From: an uncultured Colwellia sp.
GTDB lineage: Bacteria > Pseudomonadota > Gammaproteobacteria > Enterobacterales > Alteromonadaceae
Assembly: GCA_913058245.1 (NCBI GenBank)
Contig: CAJXQJ010000002.1
Coordinates: forward strand, 62,001 to 126,000
Direction: 5' to 3'
Length of the DNA: 64,000 nt
Made by a program: the position numbers and the translations under genes. Shown piece by piece: positions 9,137 through 20,130 of this stretch. The stretch's first letter is position 1, and each line of letters begins with the position of its first letter. The notes under the pieces were generated by a model that was given only the letters and a program-made list of their open reading frames with translations, made no database searches and was not told the DNA's origin.

Positions 9137-10258
9137 TTAAATTAGCTTTAAGTATTGCCGAGCGATTTTTTCAGCTCTAACCATAGACAAAATAGGCGCA
9201 TTTTTTAAATTATACTCAGCAGTTAAAGCATTATTTAATGCCTTAGCTAACGCTGACGGATCTCTCATTTTTACTAAGTTAGTAGCCAAGTCATCTAGGA
9301 GTATCTCATCTGGCCCATGTGGACAAATTGTAGAAACAGGCACAGTATGACAAACTATTGCTTCAATAAGCACCATACCTAAGCCCTCAAAATCAGAACT
9401 TAATACGAGGGCCTCAGCATTAGCGATCCAATTATATGGATTTTGCTTAAAGCCCGGCACAATTAATCGTTCTTTTATACCGTATTTATCAGCAAGTTTT
9501 AACGCTTTATTCGGTTTATTACACAAACATACCAGTTTGTACTGTTCATCTACCTCACTGAATGCTTCAAAGAGTATGTCATGACGCTTCTGTTTTGCTA
9601 AACGGCCAACATGAATAAAATACTTATCTTTCGGTATATCATAGTCTTCTTCCTTCGCCAATTGCTGAGTTCTAGCAACATCAACGGGGTTATAAATTGT
9701 ATTGATACTAGCTGGCTTAATGCGTTGATATTGTTTAATTTCCCGTTCTATGCCTTTAGATACTGTTATCAGGTGTTTACCATTTAACGCATCTAAGCAT
9801 TGATTGAGATATGCCAACTTTAATGGGCCTAAACGACGAGTTCTCCTAACTGTTTCTTCAATAGAATTATGCACAATATAATAGCAAGGACTAAAATTGC
9901 AGGCAGAAACTATACGATTACAATCATCTAAATTCGACAAAAACAAATCATATTTACTCGTTGATTGTAGTTGTTCAATTAAATTGGTTAATTGCTTCGC
10001 ATGCTTATTTTTATCAAACCAACCGTTTACCTTAACCTTGTCACCCTGATATAAAATATGCACTGGATATTCTGATGGTTTATCATAATCAAAACGATTA
10101 GTTAATACTATTAACTCTGGTTGATGACCTAATTTTACTAATTCTCTAGCCAAAGACATCATTACTTTTTCAGCACCACCGCCCGATAGCGCATCAATAA
10201 AAATAGCTATTCGTTTACTTTTATTATCCGAGTCAAATTCCACAGTTCTCTTATCCAA
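9137..10258 (-). CDS. GT4 family glycosyltransferase
   Basis: A 373-residue GT-B enzyme of family 4. The N-terminus has the glycine-rich acceptor loop SGGGAEKVMMSLARELVKLGH. The C-terminal domain has KYFIHVGRLAKQKRHDILFEAF and the nucleotide-sugar motif SSDFEGLGMVLIEAI (E-x7-E). It is convergent with the Wzi-like gene, with a GC-rich hairpin between them at 9091-9114. Likely acts on lipid-linked or LPS glycans in the same pathway. Acceptor and sugar cannot be read from sequence. Confidence 0.88.
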   Translation of the reverse strand: MDKRTVEFDSDNKSKRIAIFIDALSGGGAEKVMMSLARELVKLGHQPELIVLTNRFDYDKPSEYPVHILYQGDKVKVNGWFDKNKHAKQLTNLIEQLQSTSKYDLFLSNLDDCNRIVSACNFSPCYYIVHNSIEETVRRTRRLGPLKLAYLNQCLDALNGKHLITVSKGIEREIKQYQRIKPASINTIYNPVDVARTQQLAKEEDYDIPKDKYFIHVGRLAKQKRHDILFEAFSEVDEQYKLVCLCNKPNKALKLADKYGIKERLIVPGFKQNPYNWIANAEALVLSSDFEGLGMVLIEAIVCHTVPVSTICPHGPDEILLDDLATNLVKMRDPSALAKALNNALTAEYNLKNAPILSMVRAEKIARQYLKLI

Positions 10259-10310
10259 ACAATCAAAATATCATGGCGTTATAATACACCTTTCAATACT
10301 CTGGCGATAA

Positions 10311-10353
10311 TTTAAAATGTACTTTAAAATGTACTTTAAAATGTACTTTAAAA
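10311..10353. repeat. 12-bp tandem repeat, about 3.6 copies
   Basis: The unit TTTAAAATGTAC is repeated at 10311, 10323 and 10335 with a partial fourth copy. All full copies are identical. It lies between the start of the GT4 gene and the leu promoter. It could be a length-variable spacer or a protein-binding array; no function is visible. Confidence 0.85.
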
Positions 10354-10465
10354 GAAGAGTCAACTTTGCATATATCAATCCTGACTAAAAGTTACTTATT
10401 CCCCTTCAATCATGGTAAAGAATAATTTTTTTACTTATTCACAACTTATAAATTTAATTATTCTA

Positions 10466-10495
10466 TTGACAACAAGTAAAAAAATACGTTATTAA
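10466..10495 (+). promoter_or_regulatory. sigma-70 promoter of the leu operon
   Basis: A perfect -35 box TTGACA (10466-10471) is followed, after 17 to 18 bases, by a TTATTAA -10 region (10489-10495). It lies about 50 bases before the leader peptide start and is the best promoter in this gap. Confidence 0.6.
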
Positions 10496-10546
10496 TATCT
10501 CATTGACTATTTATTTTCTTCACGTACTCACAATTAAGTAAAAAAA

Positions 10547-10609
10547 ATGACAACATTTACACGCATTATTCGAATTAACCTCCTCCTCGTATTATCCATG
10601 CGTGGCTAG
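10547..10609 (+). CDS. leuL: leu operon leader peptide
   Basis: A 20-codon reading frame, MTTFTRIIRINLLLVLSMRG, with four Leu in a five-codon block (CTC CTC CTC GTA TTA). It precedes a terminator hairpin and leuA, the layout of a ribosome-mediated attenuator. Slow reading of the Leu codons when Leu-tRNA is scarce would favour the antiterminator and switch on leuABCD. The Shine-Dalgarno site is weak. Identified by codon pattern and position. Confidence 0.85.
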   Translation: MTTFTRIIRINLLLVLSMRG

Positions 10610-10656
10610 GTTTTTATTGCTTGAAAAATAAATAGATAACAAAATAAAACACTAAA

Positions 10657-10683
10657 CCCGCGCTAATAACCGCGGGTTTTTTT
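10657..10683 (+). terminator. leu attenuator terminator
   Basis: The arms CCCGCG (10657-10662) and CGCGGG (10671-10676) enclose an 8-base loop, with a run of seven Ts after it. It lies 47 bases after the leader peptide stop and 43 bases before leuA, as expected for the terminator form of an attenuator. Confidence 0.85.
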
Positions 10684-10726
10684 ATGCCCGTAATTTAGTT
10701 CGAACGATTATTAACTAGGACAACAC

Positions 10727-12298
10727 ATGGGCATTAACAATAATAAAGTAATTATTTTTGACACAACATTACGTGACGGCGAACAAGCATTAAATGCCAG
10801 TTTATCAGTTCATGAAAAATTACAAATCGCCCAAGCTATTGAACGTTTGGGCGTTGATATCATGGAGGTTGGCTTTCCTGTATCATCACCAGGTGATTTT
10901 CAATCAGTGCAAGAAATTGCACGTACCGTTAAGAACTCTCGTGTTTGTGCGTTAGCCCGAGCAGTTGAAGCCGATATAAAAGCATGTGCTGAAGCCCTTT
11001 CACCTGCCGAACAGTTTCGCATTCATACCTTTATTTCCACCTCAGATGTTCATGTTCAGCAGAAATTAAAAAAGGACTTCGCTGATGTTGAGGCCATGGC
11101 CATTCACGCGGTTAAGTATGCTCGAAAATTTACCGATGATGTTGAATTTTCTTGTGAAGATGCAGGCCGAACTCCCATCGACAACTTATGCCGTATGGTC
11201 GAGCAAGCAATAAAAGCGGGCGCCACTACTGTTAATATTCCAGATACTGTTGGTTATACTTTACCAACTGAATTTGGCGGCATTATTACCAATTTATTTA
11301 ACCGCGTCCCCAATATTGATCAAGCAGTAATCTCAGTGCACTGCCATAACGATTTAGGCTTAGCCGTCGCAAACTCAATGTCGGCAGTTCAAGCAGGCGC
11401 ACGCCAAATTGAATGTACTATTAATGGTATTGGTGAGCGTGCCGGTAACTGCTCACTTGAAGAAGTGGCGATGATAATGAAAACTCGCCAAGAATTGTTA
11501 GGCGTACATAGCCAAATAAACCACCAAGAGATAGCTCGCACCTCTAAGCTTGTCAGTCAGTTGTGCAATATGCCAGTGCAATTAAATAAGGCTATCGTCG
11601 GTGGCAATGCCTTTAGTCACTCTTCTGGTATTCATCAAGACGGAATGTTAAAAGCCAGTAATACCTACGAAATTATGACACCAGAAAGCGTCGGTATCAG
11701 TAAAACCAAGCTGAATTTAACTTCGCGCAGTGGCCGTCACGTTATAAAACATCGTATGGAAAGTTTAGGCTATCAAGAATCCGACTATGAGCTTGAAAAG
11801 CTTTATAGTGACTTCCTGGCGTTAGCTGATAAAAAAGGCCAAGTATTCGACGATGACTTAGAAGCATTGCTATTTAATATTCAGCAACAAGATCAACAAG
11901 AGCATTTCAGTTTACAAACACTGAATGTCCAAAGTGGCGGTAGCGAGTTTTCAACTTCAAGCATTAAGCTAGCAACGGGCTCTGATTATCAAATTGTTTC
12001 CGCAACAGGTAATGGCCCTGTTGACGCCCTTTACCGAGCAATCAAAAAAGCGGTCGATATCGAGTTCGACGTCAGTGATTACAAAATATCAAATAAAGGC
12101 GAAGGTGAAGATGGTTTAGGTAAGGCTGACATTGTCGTGTCGTGGCAAGGTAGAAATTTTCACGGATATGGCTTAGATACCGACGTCATTAAAGCATCAG
12201 GCAACGCACTGGTAAATGCATTAAATGGTATTCACCGCGCCATTACAGTTGCCGAGCTAAAAACTGAACTTAAAAATGAAGCCGATAGCGCACCTTAA
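10727..12298 (+). CDS. leuA: 2-isopropylmalate synthase
   Basis: First committed enzyme of leucine synthesis: condenses acetyl-CoA with 2-oxoisovalerate. The 523-residue length is usual for the long LeuA form. The TIM-barrel catalytic domain starts with [19 protein letters not shown] (metal-binding Asp and Arg of the HMGL-like family) and contains the [15 protein letters not shown] and [14 protein letters not shown] motifs. The C-terminal part is the leucine-binding regulatory domain ([17 protein letters not shown]). The ATG follows an AGGACAA ribosome site. First gene of the leuABCD operon under the attenuator. Confidence 0.97.
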   Translation: MGINNNKVIIFDTTLRDGEQALNASLSVHEKLQIAQAIERLGVDIMEVGFPVSSPGDFQSVQEIARTVKNSRVCALARAVEADIKACAEALSPAEQFRIHTFISTSDVHVQQKLKKDFADVEAMAIHAVKYARKFTDDVEFSCEDAGRTPIDNLCRMVEQAIKAGATTVNIPDTVGYTLPTEFGGIITNLFNRVPNIDQAVISVHCHNDLGLAVANSMSAVQAGARQIECTINGIGERAGNCSLEEVAMIMKTRQELLGVHSQINHQEIARTSKLVSQLCNMPVQLNKAIVGGNAFSHSSGIHQDGMLKASNTYEIMTPESVGISKTKLNLTSRSGRHVIKHRMESLGYQESDYELEKLYSDFLALADKKGQVFDDDLEALLFNIQQQDQQEHFSLQTLNVQSGGSEFSTSSIKLATGSDYQIVSATGNGPVDALYRAIKKAVDIEFDVSDYKISNKGEGEDGLGKADIVVSWQGRNFHGYGLDTDVIKASGNALVNALNGIHRAITVAELKTELKNEADSAP

Positions 12299-12351
12299 TA
12301 TACGGCAAATTTTATTAGAAAAAATTTAAATTTAATTAATAGGTAGATTAA

Positions 12352-13467
<1,116 letters not shown>

Positions 13468-13468
13468 C

Positions 13469-14884
13469 ATGGCAACCACCTTATATGAAAAATTATGGCA
13501 ACGTCACATTATTGAAGAAAAAGCCGATGAAACGCCATTAATTTTTGTTGATCGACATTTGATCCACGAAGTTACCTCACCACAAGCATTCGCTAATTTA
13601 AAGTTTCATAACCGCTCGCTGCGCCATCCTGAGCGCACAATAGCAACCATGGATCATAACATTTCAACTCGCTCGATTGAGATCAATGCCGCTGGTGAAG
13701 GTGCAGCCAACCAGCTGAGAACTTTAGAAAAGAACTGTAAAGAATTCGGCGTTAAATTATTCGGCATGGGTCATAAAAATCAAGGTATTGTCCACGTAAT
13801 AGGCCCTGAACTTGGCCTAACATTACCAGGTACAGTGATCGTTTGCGGTGACTCCCATACCGCAACGCACGGTGCGTTTGGCGCATTAGCTTTCGGCATA
13901 GGTACATCAGAAGTAGAGCATGTTTTTGCTACCCAAACTTTACGACAAACCAAAGCTAAAACTATGAAAATAGAAGTACGAGGCCAAGTTGCACCAGGCA
14001 TTAGTGCTAAAGACATCATTTTAGCCATTATAGGTAAAACAGGTAGCGCGGGTGCTACTGGCTATGTTGTTGAATATTGTGGCGAAGCTATTGAATGCTT
14101 AACCATGGAAGAGCGCATGACCATTTGTAATATGAGTATCGAATTCGGCGCAAAAGCGGGGCTAATTGCACCTGACAATACAACTTTTGATTATCTAAAA
14201 GGTAAGGAATATGCTCCCAAAGGTGAAATTTGGCAACAAGCAGTCAATGACTGGCAACAGTTAAAGTCTGATGATGATGCAACATTCGACAGCTATTTAA
14301 CACTTGAGGCAAAAGATATTAAAACTCAAGTGACTTGGGGCACCACCCCTGGCCAAGTTACGCAGGTCGATAGCACCATCCCTGCCCCAGAAGATTTTTC
14401 TGATCCGGTAGAGCGAGATTCGTGCGCTGCCGCATTAAAATACATGGGGCTTACCGCTGGCACGAGAATCACCGACATCACTATTAATAAGGTATTTATT
14501 GGCTCTTGCACAAACTCTAGAATCGAAGATTTACGTGCCGCAGCAGCTATTGCTAAAGGCCAGAAAGTTGCCGCTGCTGTTGATGCGATTGTTGTTCCTG
14601 GCTCTTACCGTGTGAAAGAACAAGCAGAAAAAGAAGGTTTAGCGCAAACCTTTATCGATGCGGGTTTTGAATGGCGTCTACCCGGCTGCTCTATGTGCTT
14701 AGGCATGAATGATGATGTATTAACCGAAGGAGATCGCTGTGCATCAACCAGTAATCGAAACTTCGAAGGCCGCCAAGGCCGTGGTAGTCGAACACATTTA
14801 GTTAGCCCTGAATTAGCAGCCGCAGCAGCCATTGCAGGACACTTTGTCGATTTAACTCAAACACAGCAAAAGAATGGAGCATAA
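13469..14884 (+). CDS. leuC: 3-isopropylmalate dehydratase large subunit
   Basis: The Fe-S subunit of isopropylmalate isomerase, working with LeuD. 471 residues with the aconitase-type motifs [21 protein letters not shown] and [16 protein letters not shown], then [12 protein letters not shown]. The three cysteines of the 4Fe-4S cluster lie in SCTN and GCSMC. An AGGGAGTAA ribosome site sits in the tail of leuB. Its own last codons hold the ribosome site of leuD. Confidence 0.97.
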   Translation: MATTLYEKLWQRHIIEEKADETPLIFVDRHLIHEVTSPQAFANLKFHNRSLRHPERTIATMDHNISTRSIEINAAGEGAANQLRTLEKNCKEFGVKLFGMGHKNQGIVHVIGPELGLTLPGTVIVCGDSHTATHGAFGALAFGIGTSEVEHVFATQTLRQTKAKTMKIEVRGQVAPGISAKDIILAIIGKTGSAGATGYVVEYCGEAIECLTMEERMTICNMSIEFGAKAGLIAPDNTTFDYLKGKEYAPKGEIWQQAVNDWQQLKSDDDATFDSYLTLEAKDIKTQVTWGTTPGQVTQVDSTIPAPEDFSDPVERDSCAAALKYMGLTAGTRITDITINKVFIGSCTNSRIEDLRAAAAIAKGQKVAAAVDAIVVPGSYRVKEQAEKEGLAQTFIDAGFEWRLPGCSMCLGMNDDVLTEGDRCASTSNRNFEGRQGRGSRTHLVSPELAAAAAIAGHFVDLTQTQQKNGA

Positions 14885-14885
14885 C

Positions 14886-15482
14886 ATGGATAAATTCACA
14901 GAATATAAAGGCTTAGTTGTACCATTAGATGCTGCCAATGTTGATACCGACCAGATAATACCAAAACAATTTTTACAAAAAACGACACGCGTTGGTTTTG
15001 GCCAGCACTTGTTTCACGACTGGCGCTATAGTGACGCAGCGGGTACGAAAAATAATTCAGCATTTATTTTAAACAAACCGGAATATCAAGGTGCCAGTAT
15101 CTTATTAACTCGAGAAAATTTTGGTTGTGGTTCAAGCAGAGAACACGCTCCTTGGGCCCTACAAGAGTATGGTTTTAAAGTAATTATCGCCTCAAGCTTT
15201 GCTGATATTTTTTATGCAAATTGTATCAATATTGGTATTTTACCAATAATACTACCTGAAGAAGTTATAGAAACATTATTCCAACAGTCGCAAAAAAAGC
15301 CGCAACATTTTCATGTGAACCTTGCAGAAAATGTCATCTCCACTGATATTGGTAACTATCATTTCAAACTTGACAGTTTTCAACAGTACTGTTTGGAAAA
15401 TGGCATTGATAGTGTTGGCTGGACATTAAACAAGCTAGATAAAATTAAAGCCTACGAAGACAAAATGCCAGCTTGGCAATAG
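14886..15482 (+). CDS. leuD: 3-isopropylmalate dehydratase small subunit
   Basis: Swivelling-domain subunit of the LeuCD isomerase. 198 residues: [24 protein letters not shown] at the start and the substrate-loop motif [17 protein letters not shown] place the start at 14886 because GGAG lies seven bases before it, inside the end of leuC. An in-frame ATG 12 bases upstream overlaps leuC and has no such site. Last gene of the leu operon. Confidence 0.96.
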   Translation: MDKFTEYKGLVVPLDAANVDTDQIIPKQFLQKTTRVGFGQHLFHDWRYSDAAGTKNNSAFILNKPEYQGASILLTRENFGCGSSREHAPWALQEYGFKVIIASSFADIFYANCINIGILPIILPEEVIETLFQQSQKKPQHFHVNLAENVISTDIGNYHFKLDSFQQYCLENGIDSVGWTLNKLDKIKAYEDKMPAWQ

Positions 15483-15699
15483 ATATAAAACTTGCCTATT
15501 AACTATCGATAATATGGTTAATAGGCACAGCATTTTAAGCTGGCTTAGATTCCCTCCCCTCTTTTAATGACAAGCTAATCATTAATTACTTTTAACAATG
15601 CCCAACAAATACACACCAATAGTAGGCAAATGCTTCAAACTCTATGTTTTAACGCTATAATAATCTAAAAATGATAGTGCATCCGTATAAGGGTTATAA

Positions 15700-16905
15700 A
15701 TGGCAGAAGAACTCACAAAAATTGCTTTATCTGAGCTAGCGTTAGGTATGTATGTGGTGAGCATTGTCAATCCTAAGAAAAATATTAATGTTAAGTCAGA
15801 AGGTTATATTTCGCATACCAAAACTATTGATAAATTAAAAAAAGCTGGAATTAAACATATCACTATTGACCCATCTAAAACTAAATCATCAGAAAATAAC
15901 AATACGGAAACAACTGCCCCCCAAAAAAAGCAAACAGCTAAAAAAACAAATAAAAAAGTGGCTTTTAGTGCAGAAATGAAAAAAGCAAAAGCACTCTACG
16001 ACAACGCTAAATGCTTACAAAAGAAGTTGCTCGATGATATTTCTAAAGACAAACAACTTGATATGGAAAGTGTTAACAAAACCACCAATGCCATCGTTGA
16101 TTCAGTATTTCGTAACGAAGATGCCTTATCGTGTTTATCTCGATTACGAGTCAAAGATGAATATTTAATAGAACATTCATTAAATGTCGCAATTCTAATG
16201 AGTATTTTTGCCAAGCATATGAAAATCGAAAAAACTATTATCGAGCAACTTGCACTTGGCGCCTTTATGCACGATATAGGAAAAATAAAAGTTCCCGATC
16301 ACATTCTTCATAAGCCAGGAAAGTTTTGTGATGATGAATACGAACAAATGAAAAAACATGTTGAATATGGCGTCGACATCATTAGCCAAGAAACAGCAAT
16401 ATCAGATATTTCTCGTAATGTGGTAAAAAATCATCATGAGCGTATCGACGGTAATGGCTACCCAAATAAAGTACCTGAACATGAGCTAGATACCTACGCT
16501 CGTATGATAGCCATTGCCGATAGTTATGATGCAATGACCGCTGATCGTGTATACAAGCCAGGTATGGCACCAATAAAAGCCTTTAAAATTCTCCGTTCAG
16601 GAGCCAACAAAGGGTACGATACTGAGTTGGTAGAACAATTTATCCTTTGTCTAGGAATTTATCCAGTGGGCACACTCGTAAAACTAACAAGTGGTAAACT
16701 AGGATTAATCAGCCAACTTAATAAAAATAAGCCGTTAAATCCATTTGTAAAAGTGTTTTATAACACCCGATTAAACCAAGCAATTGCAATTGAAGAAATT
16801 GACTTAAGTAATAATAAATATCAAGATCAAATTGATTGCTGTGTGCGCCCAGAAGAGTTTAATTTAAACTTACTCGGCTTTTTCAAAATGGCATTTGTTG
16901 ATTAA
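15700..16905 (+). CDS. HD-GYP cyclic-di-GMP phosphodiesterase (DUF3391 type)
   Basis: A 401-residue soluble protein. The N-terminal ~110 residues (LALGMYVVSIVNP) fit DUF3391, then a Lys-rich linker, then an HD-GYP domain: LALGAFMHDIGKIKVPDHIL with the HD pair, HHERIDGNGYP with the GYP signature, and AIADSYDAMTADR. These motifs are complete, so it should hydrolyse c-di-GMP. Stands alone between the leu operon and a convergent gspA-like gene. A GGDEF cyclase is encoded at 61.5 kb but is not linked. Confidence 0.92.
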   Translation: MAEELTKIALSELALGMYVVSIVNPKKNINVKSEGYISHTKTIDKLKKAGIKHITIDPSKTKSSENNNTETTAPQKKQTAKKTNKKVAFSAEMKKAKALYDNAKCLQKKLLDDISKDKQLDMESVNKTTNAIVDSVFRNEDALSCLSRLRVKDEYLIEHSLNVAILMSIFAKHMKIEKTIIEQLALGAFMHDIGKIKVPDHILHKPGKFCDDEYEQMKKHVEYGVDIISQETAISDISRNVVKNHHERIDGNGYPNKVPEHELDTYARMIAIADSYDAMTADRVYKPGMAPIKAFKILRSGANKGYDTELVEQFILCLGIYPVGTLVKLTSGKLGLISQLNKNKPLNPFVKVFYNTRLNQAIAIEEIDLSNNKYQDQIDCCVRPEEFNLNLLGFFKMAFVD

Positions 16906-16930
16906 AAAATCACACCTTTGCTTATTGTGA

Positions 16931-18598
16931 TTAATTCCATGACGATAGTGCTGCCATGGTAAACTTCTCACCTCGAAAACTTAACACTACTTTTTGTGGA
17001 AGAATTTCGTTTAGTAATAATTCTCGCCCGATGTAATCACCCTCATAGCGATCTCGACCATTCACACGCACCCAACCTTGCCCATCGCTGGCGTAAATGT
17101 GCATTTCAAATTGTATTGATGGCACACCATCTTGCACCCAAACTGGCATTTGAGTTAACGGTGTTAAGCCAGAATTTGCTTGCTGGCTTTCTTGCTCACT
17201 TGCATCATCGAATTGCTTGGTTTCTTCAATTGCCGATTGAAAACTTGCCAATAACTCATCCGAAACACCATCTGTAGCCTCCACGACAAAGTCTTTATTT
17301 ACCGCAGAACTTGGCGATTGAGAAGAGATTTGATTATCTACTAGCTGTTCAGGTGACTGCTGTTTTTGAATGTTACTAGCATTATTGTCAGCTATGTTTA
17401 AAGATTCATTGCTTAATTTATTACTTGCCTGAGCGTTATTGTCGCTTATTACATTTCGACTTTGCTGACGCTCGAAAGTTAGTTGCGCTGAAGTTTTATC
17501 TGTATTGGCAATTTCACTTGCTACAAAGTTTGGTTCCGTGAGCTTTTCACCTAACCCTTCATGATTTACCAGCTCAACTTTTTCCGAGTTAATTTCTTCT
17601 TTTTTAATGCTTCCATTACTTTCACCATTTATTGTTTGTTGAGCGGGTATCAACACGGTATCAGCAGCATTTTGACTATGAGTAAATTGTATTCCCCACC
17701 ATATTCCCACCGCTAAAAATATCGTTAACAGTGAAGCAAAACTTGCATATTTAAATAGTGGTGTTTGCCACCAATTGGTAACTTGAAATTCGTCGCCTAA
17801 AGCATCATGAGCGGCCTGCAATACTATTTTACGATTTACTACCGCATTATTACTGTTATAGGCATTCATTAAAGCTCGTTCTGCTAATAAATTCATTAAA
17901 CGAGGAATACCTTTACAGGTTTTGTGAATTGCATTTATCCCACTTTTATCGAAGATGTTACGAAAGCACTTAGCAACCGATAAACGGTGCTTGAGATATT
18001 GTTCAACTTCTTGGCGGTTTAACGGCAACAAATGATATCTTGCCGTTATTCTCTGCGCTAATTGGCGTAGATCTCGACGTTGTAAAAGTTGCTGTAACTC
18101 AGGCTGACCAATTAATATCACCTGTAATAGTTTTTTAGTATTAGTTTCAAGGTTAGTTAATAACCGCAATTGCTCTAATACTTCAGGCTGCAAATGTTGT
18201 GCTTCATCAATGATAAGTAATGTGTTGATGTCATCATTATGATTTTTAAGCAGCTTTTGTTGAATTTTATCCGTTAAAGTTTTTAAAGTTGCACCAGTTT
18301 TTCGATAACGAATTTTTAATTCATCACAAATCGTCGCTAACAGCTCTTGACTAGATAAAGTAGGATTGAGAATAAATGCTGCTTGTGTATTTTCAGGTAA
18401 GTTTTCCATTAAACGGCGGCTAATAGTCGTTTTACCTGTACCAACTTCACCGGTTAATAGCACAAAACCGCCGGTATCACCTAAGCCATAGGTTAAATGA
18501 TTCAGCGCTTCCCGGTGCCGATCACTCATAAATAAATAATCAGGGTTTGGTGCAATCGAAAATGGTTTATCCTCTAAACCAAAGTAACTCGTGTACAT
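16931..18598 (-). CDS. GspA-GspB (ExeA-ExeB) fusion for type II secretin assembly
   Basis: A 555-residue inner-membrane protein. Residues 1-270 are an ExeA-type AAA ATPase: MYTSYFGLEDKPFSIAPNPD, Walker A GEVGTGKTT, Walker B LLIIDEAQHL. A membrane helix follows (FASLLTIFLAVGIWWGIQF), then a long polar Ser/Gln/Asn-rich stretch. The last ~60 residues (FEMHIYASDGQGWVRVNGRDRY and on to VVLSFRGEKFTM) match the GspB/T2SSB domain. GspA and GspB help GspD cross the peptidoglycan and form the secretin. No PG-binding domain is obvious. The start at 18598 is the conserved MYTSYFGL; a TTG start 60 bases upstream is unlikely. Confidence 0.85.
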   Translation of the reverse strand: MYTSYFGLEDKPFSIAPNPDYLFMSDRHREALNHLTYGLGDTGGFVLLTGEVGTGKTTISRRLMENLPENTQAAFILNPTLSSQELLATICDELKIRYRKTGATLKTLTDKIQQKLLKNHNDDINTLLIIDEAQHLQPEVLEQLRLLTNLETNTKKLLQVILIGQPELQQLLQRRDLRQLAQRITARYHLLPLNRQEVEQYLKHRLSVAKCFRNIFDKSGINAIHKTCKGIPRLMNLLAERALMNAYNSNNAVVNRKIVLQAAHDALGDEFQVTNWWQTPLFKYASFASLLTIFLAVGIWWGIQFTHSQNAADTVLIPAQQTINGESNGSIKKEEINSEKVELVNHEGLGEKLTEPNFVASEIANTDKTSAQLTFERQQSRNVISDNNAQASNKLSNESLNIADNNASNIQKQQSPEQLVDNQISSQSPSSAVNKDFVVEATDGVSDELLASFQSAIEETKQFDDASEQESQQANSGLTPLTQMPVWVQDGVPSIQFEMHIYASDGQGWVRVNGRDRYEGDYIGRELLLNEILPQKVVLSFRGEKFTMAALSSWN

Positions 18599-18738
18599 AG
18601 AATTTCTTAACTGATGAATCAACCCAGTGAAATTAACCCGAACCAGAACATAAGTCAAAAGTCAGCCAACATTTATGATAAACTTACATCTAATTAGTTA
18701 CCTATAATTATTGATTTTCAGAGGTTTAGCGCCTAATT

Positions 18739-20004
18739 ATGCAAAATATACAGCAGTCTCTTAATTACTTTTTAGTTGGTGGTGCCGTACGTGACAAACT
18801 ACTAGGTCGTGACGTTGTCGATAACGACTATGTTGTAGTCGGAGCTACTGTAGAAGAAATGCTACAACTTGGCTTTGCACAAGTTGGCAAAGACTTTCCG
18901 GTTTTTTTACACCCCAAAAATAAACAAGAGTTTGCCTTGGCGCGCACTGAAAAAAAGGCAGGAACAGGTTATACCGGCTTTAATTGTAACGCTTCCGCCG
19001 ATGTTAGTTTAGAAGAAGACTTATTACGTCGAGATTTAACTATTAATGCTATGGCGATGGATGCACAAGGCAATGTATTTGATCCCTACAACGGCCAATT
19101 AGATCTAGAGAATCGCATACTTCGTCATGTATCAGACGCTTTTATCGAAGACCCACTAAGAGTATTGCGTGTTGCCCGATTTGCCGCTCGTTATCACAGT
19201 TACGGCTTTACCATAGCACCTGAAACATTAACCTTAATGACTAAATTAAGTAATAGTGGTGAACTATTAACTTTATCAGGCGAACGAGTATGGCAAGAAA
19301 TGGAGAGAAGCTTAGCTGATGACAATCCTGAAGTTTTCTTTCAAGTGTTATATAACTGCCGCGCACTTAAGTCACTATGGCCAGACTTGCACAATTTATG
19401 GGGCGTGCCGAACCCGAAAAAGTGGCACCCGGAAATATGCTCAGGTGTCCATACTATGATGGTACTTAAACAAGCGGTATCGTTATCAAAAAAAACCACC
19501 ATTAGATTTGCAAGTGTCTGTCACGACTTAGGAAAGTCTTTGACTAAAGGTGAAATACTGCCATCGCACCCAGGTCATGAAACCGCAGGCTTACCGCTAA
19601 TTGAGGATATTTGTCGTAAATTCAAAGTACCGACGGCGCATAAGAATTTGGCACTCAAAGTTTGTCAATTTCACTTGCATAGCCATAAAGCATTTGAGCT
19701 AAAACCTAGTACTATTTTAAAGTTATTTAACCAACTTGATGTTTGGCGAAAGCCCGAAGAATTCAAAGATTTTTTGCAATGCTGCCAAGCAGACTTTACT
19801 GGCCGATTAGGTTTTGAAAACCGAGAATACATTCAAAAACAATTTCTACTTCAAGCATATGAGAAATTAGCCCAAATAACAGCAAAGCCCTTTATCGAGA
19901 AAGGCTTGAAAGGCTTGGCAATAAAAGAAGCTATATCGCAAACAAGATTAGTAGAGCTAAAAACATTTAAACAATGCTTTGTTGCAGAAAACTCAGTCAA
20001 TTAA
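18739..20004 (+). CDS. cca: CCA-adding tRNA nucleotidyltransferase
   Basis: Adds or repairs the 3' CCA of tRNAs. 421 residues, the bacterial multifunctional type. The nucleotidyltransferase motif is YFLVGGAVRDKLLGRDVVDNDYVV, followed by RRDLTINAMAMD and EDPLRVLRVARFAARY. An HD phosphohydrolase domain follows (FASVCHDLGKSLTKG). The N-terminus is about six residues longer than in Escherichia coli. Single gene, followed by a hairpin terminator. Confidence 0.95.
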   Translation: MQNIQQSLNYFLVGGAVRDKLLGRDVVDNDYVVVGATVEEMLQLGFAQVGKDFPVFLHPKNKQEFALARTEKKAGTGYTGFNCNASADVSLEEDLLRRDLTINAMAMDAQGNVFDPYNGQLDLENRILRHVSDAFIEDPLRVLRVARFAARYHSYGFTIAPETLTLMTKLSNSGELLTLSGERVWQEMERSLADDNPEVFFQVLYNCRALKSLWPDLHNLWGVPNPKKWHPEICSGVHTMMVLKQAVSLSKKTTIRFASVCHDLGKSLTKGEILPSHPGHETAGLPLIEDICRKFKVPTAHKNLALKVCQFHLHSHKAFELKPSTILKLFNQLDVWRKPEEFKDFLQCCQADFTGRLGFENREYIQKQFLLQAYEKLAQITAKPFIEKGLKGLAIKEAISQTRLVELKTFKQCFVAENSVN

Positions 20005-20068
20005 TACAACTAAATAGTTTTTCAGAAAATTTCTATTAGCTCTCAATAGATGATTGCCTGTAATAAAA

Positions 20069-20096
20069 AAGCCACATCAAAAGATATGGCTTATTT
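20069..20096. terminator. terminator after cca
   Basis: AAGCCACATC and GATATGGCTT form a 10-bp stem with one mismatch and a 4-base loop, followed by TATTT. It lies between the convergent cca gene and the 20131-20802 gene and could serve both. Confidence 0.6.
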
Positions 20097-20130
20097 AAAA
20101 TAAGGTAGATATTGACTACTAAAGTCAGCC

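Noticed and set aside
10311-10353. Possible CRISPR-like array
   Set aside because: Units are contiguous 12-mers with no spacers, and there are no cas genes in the window.
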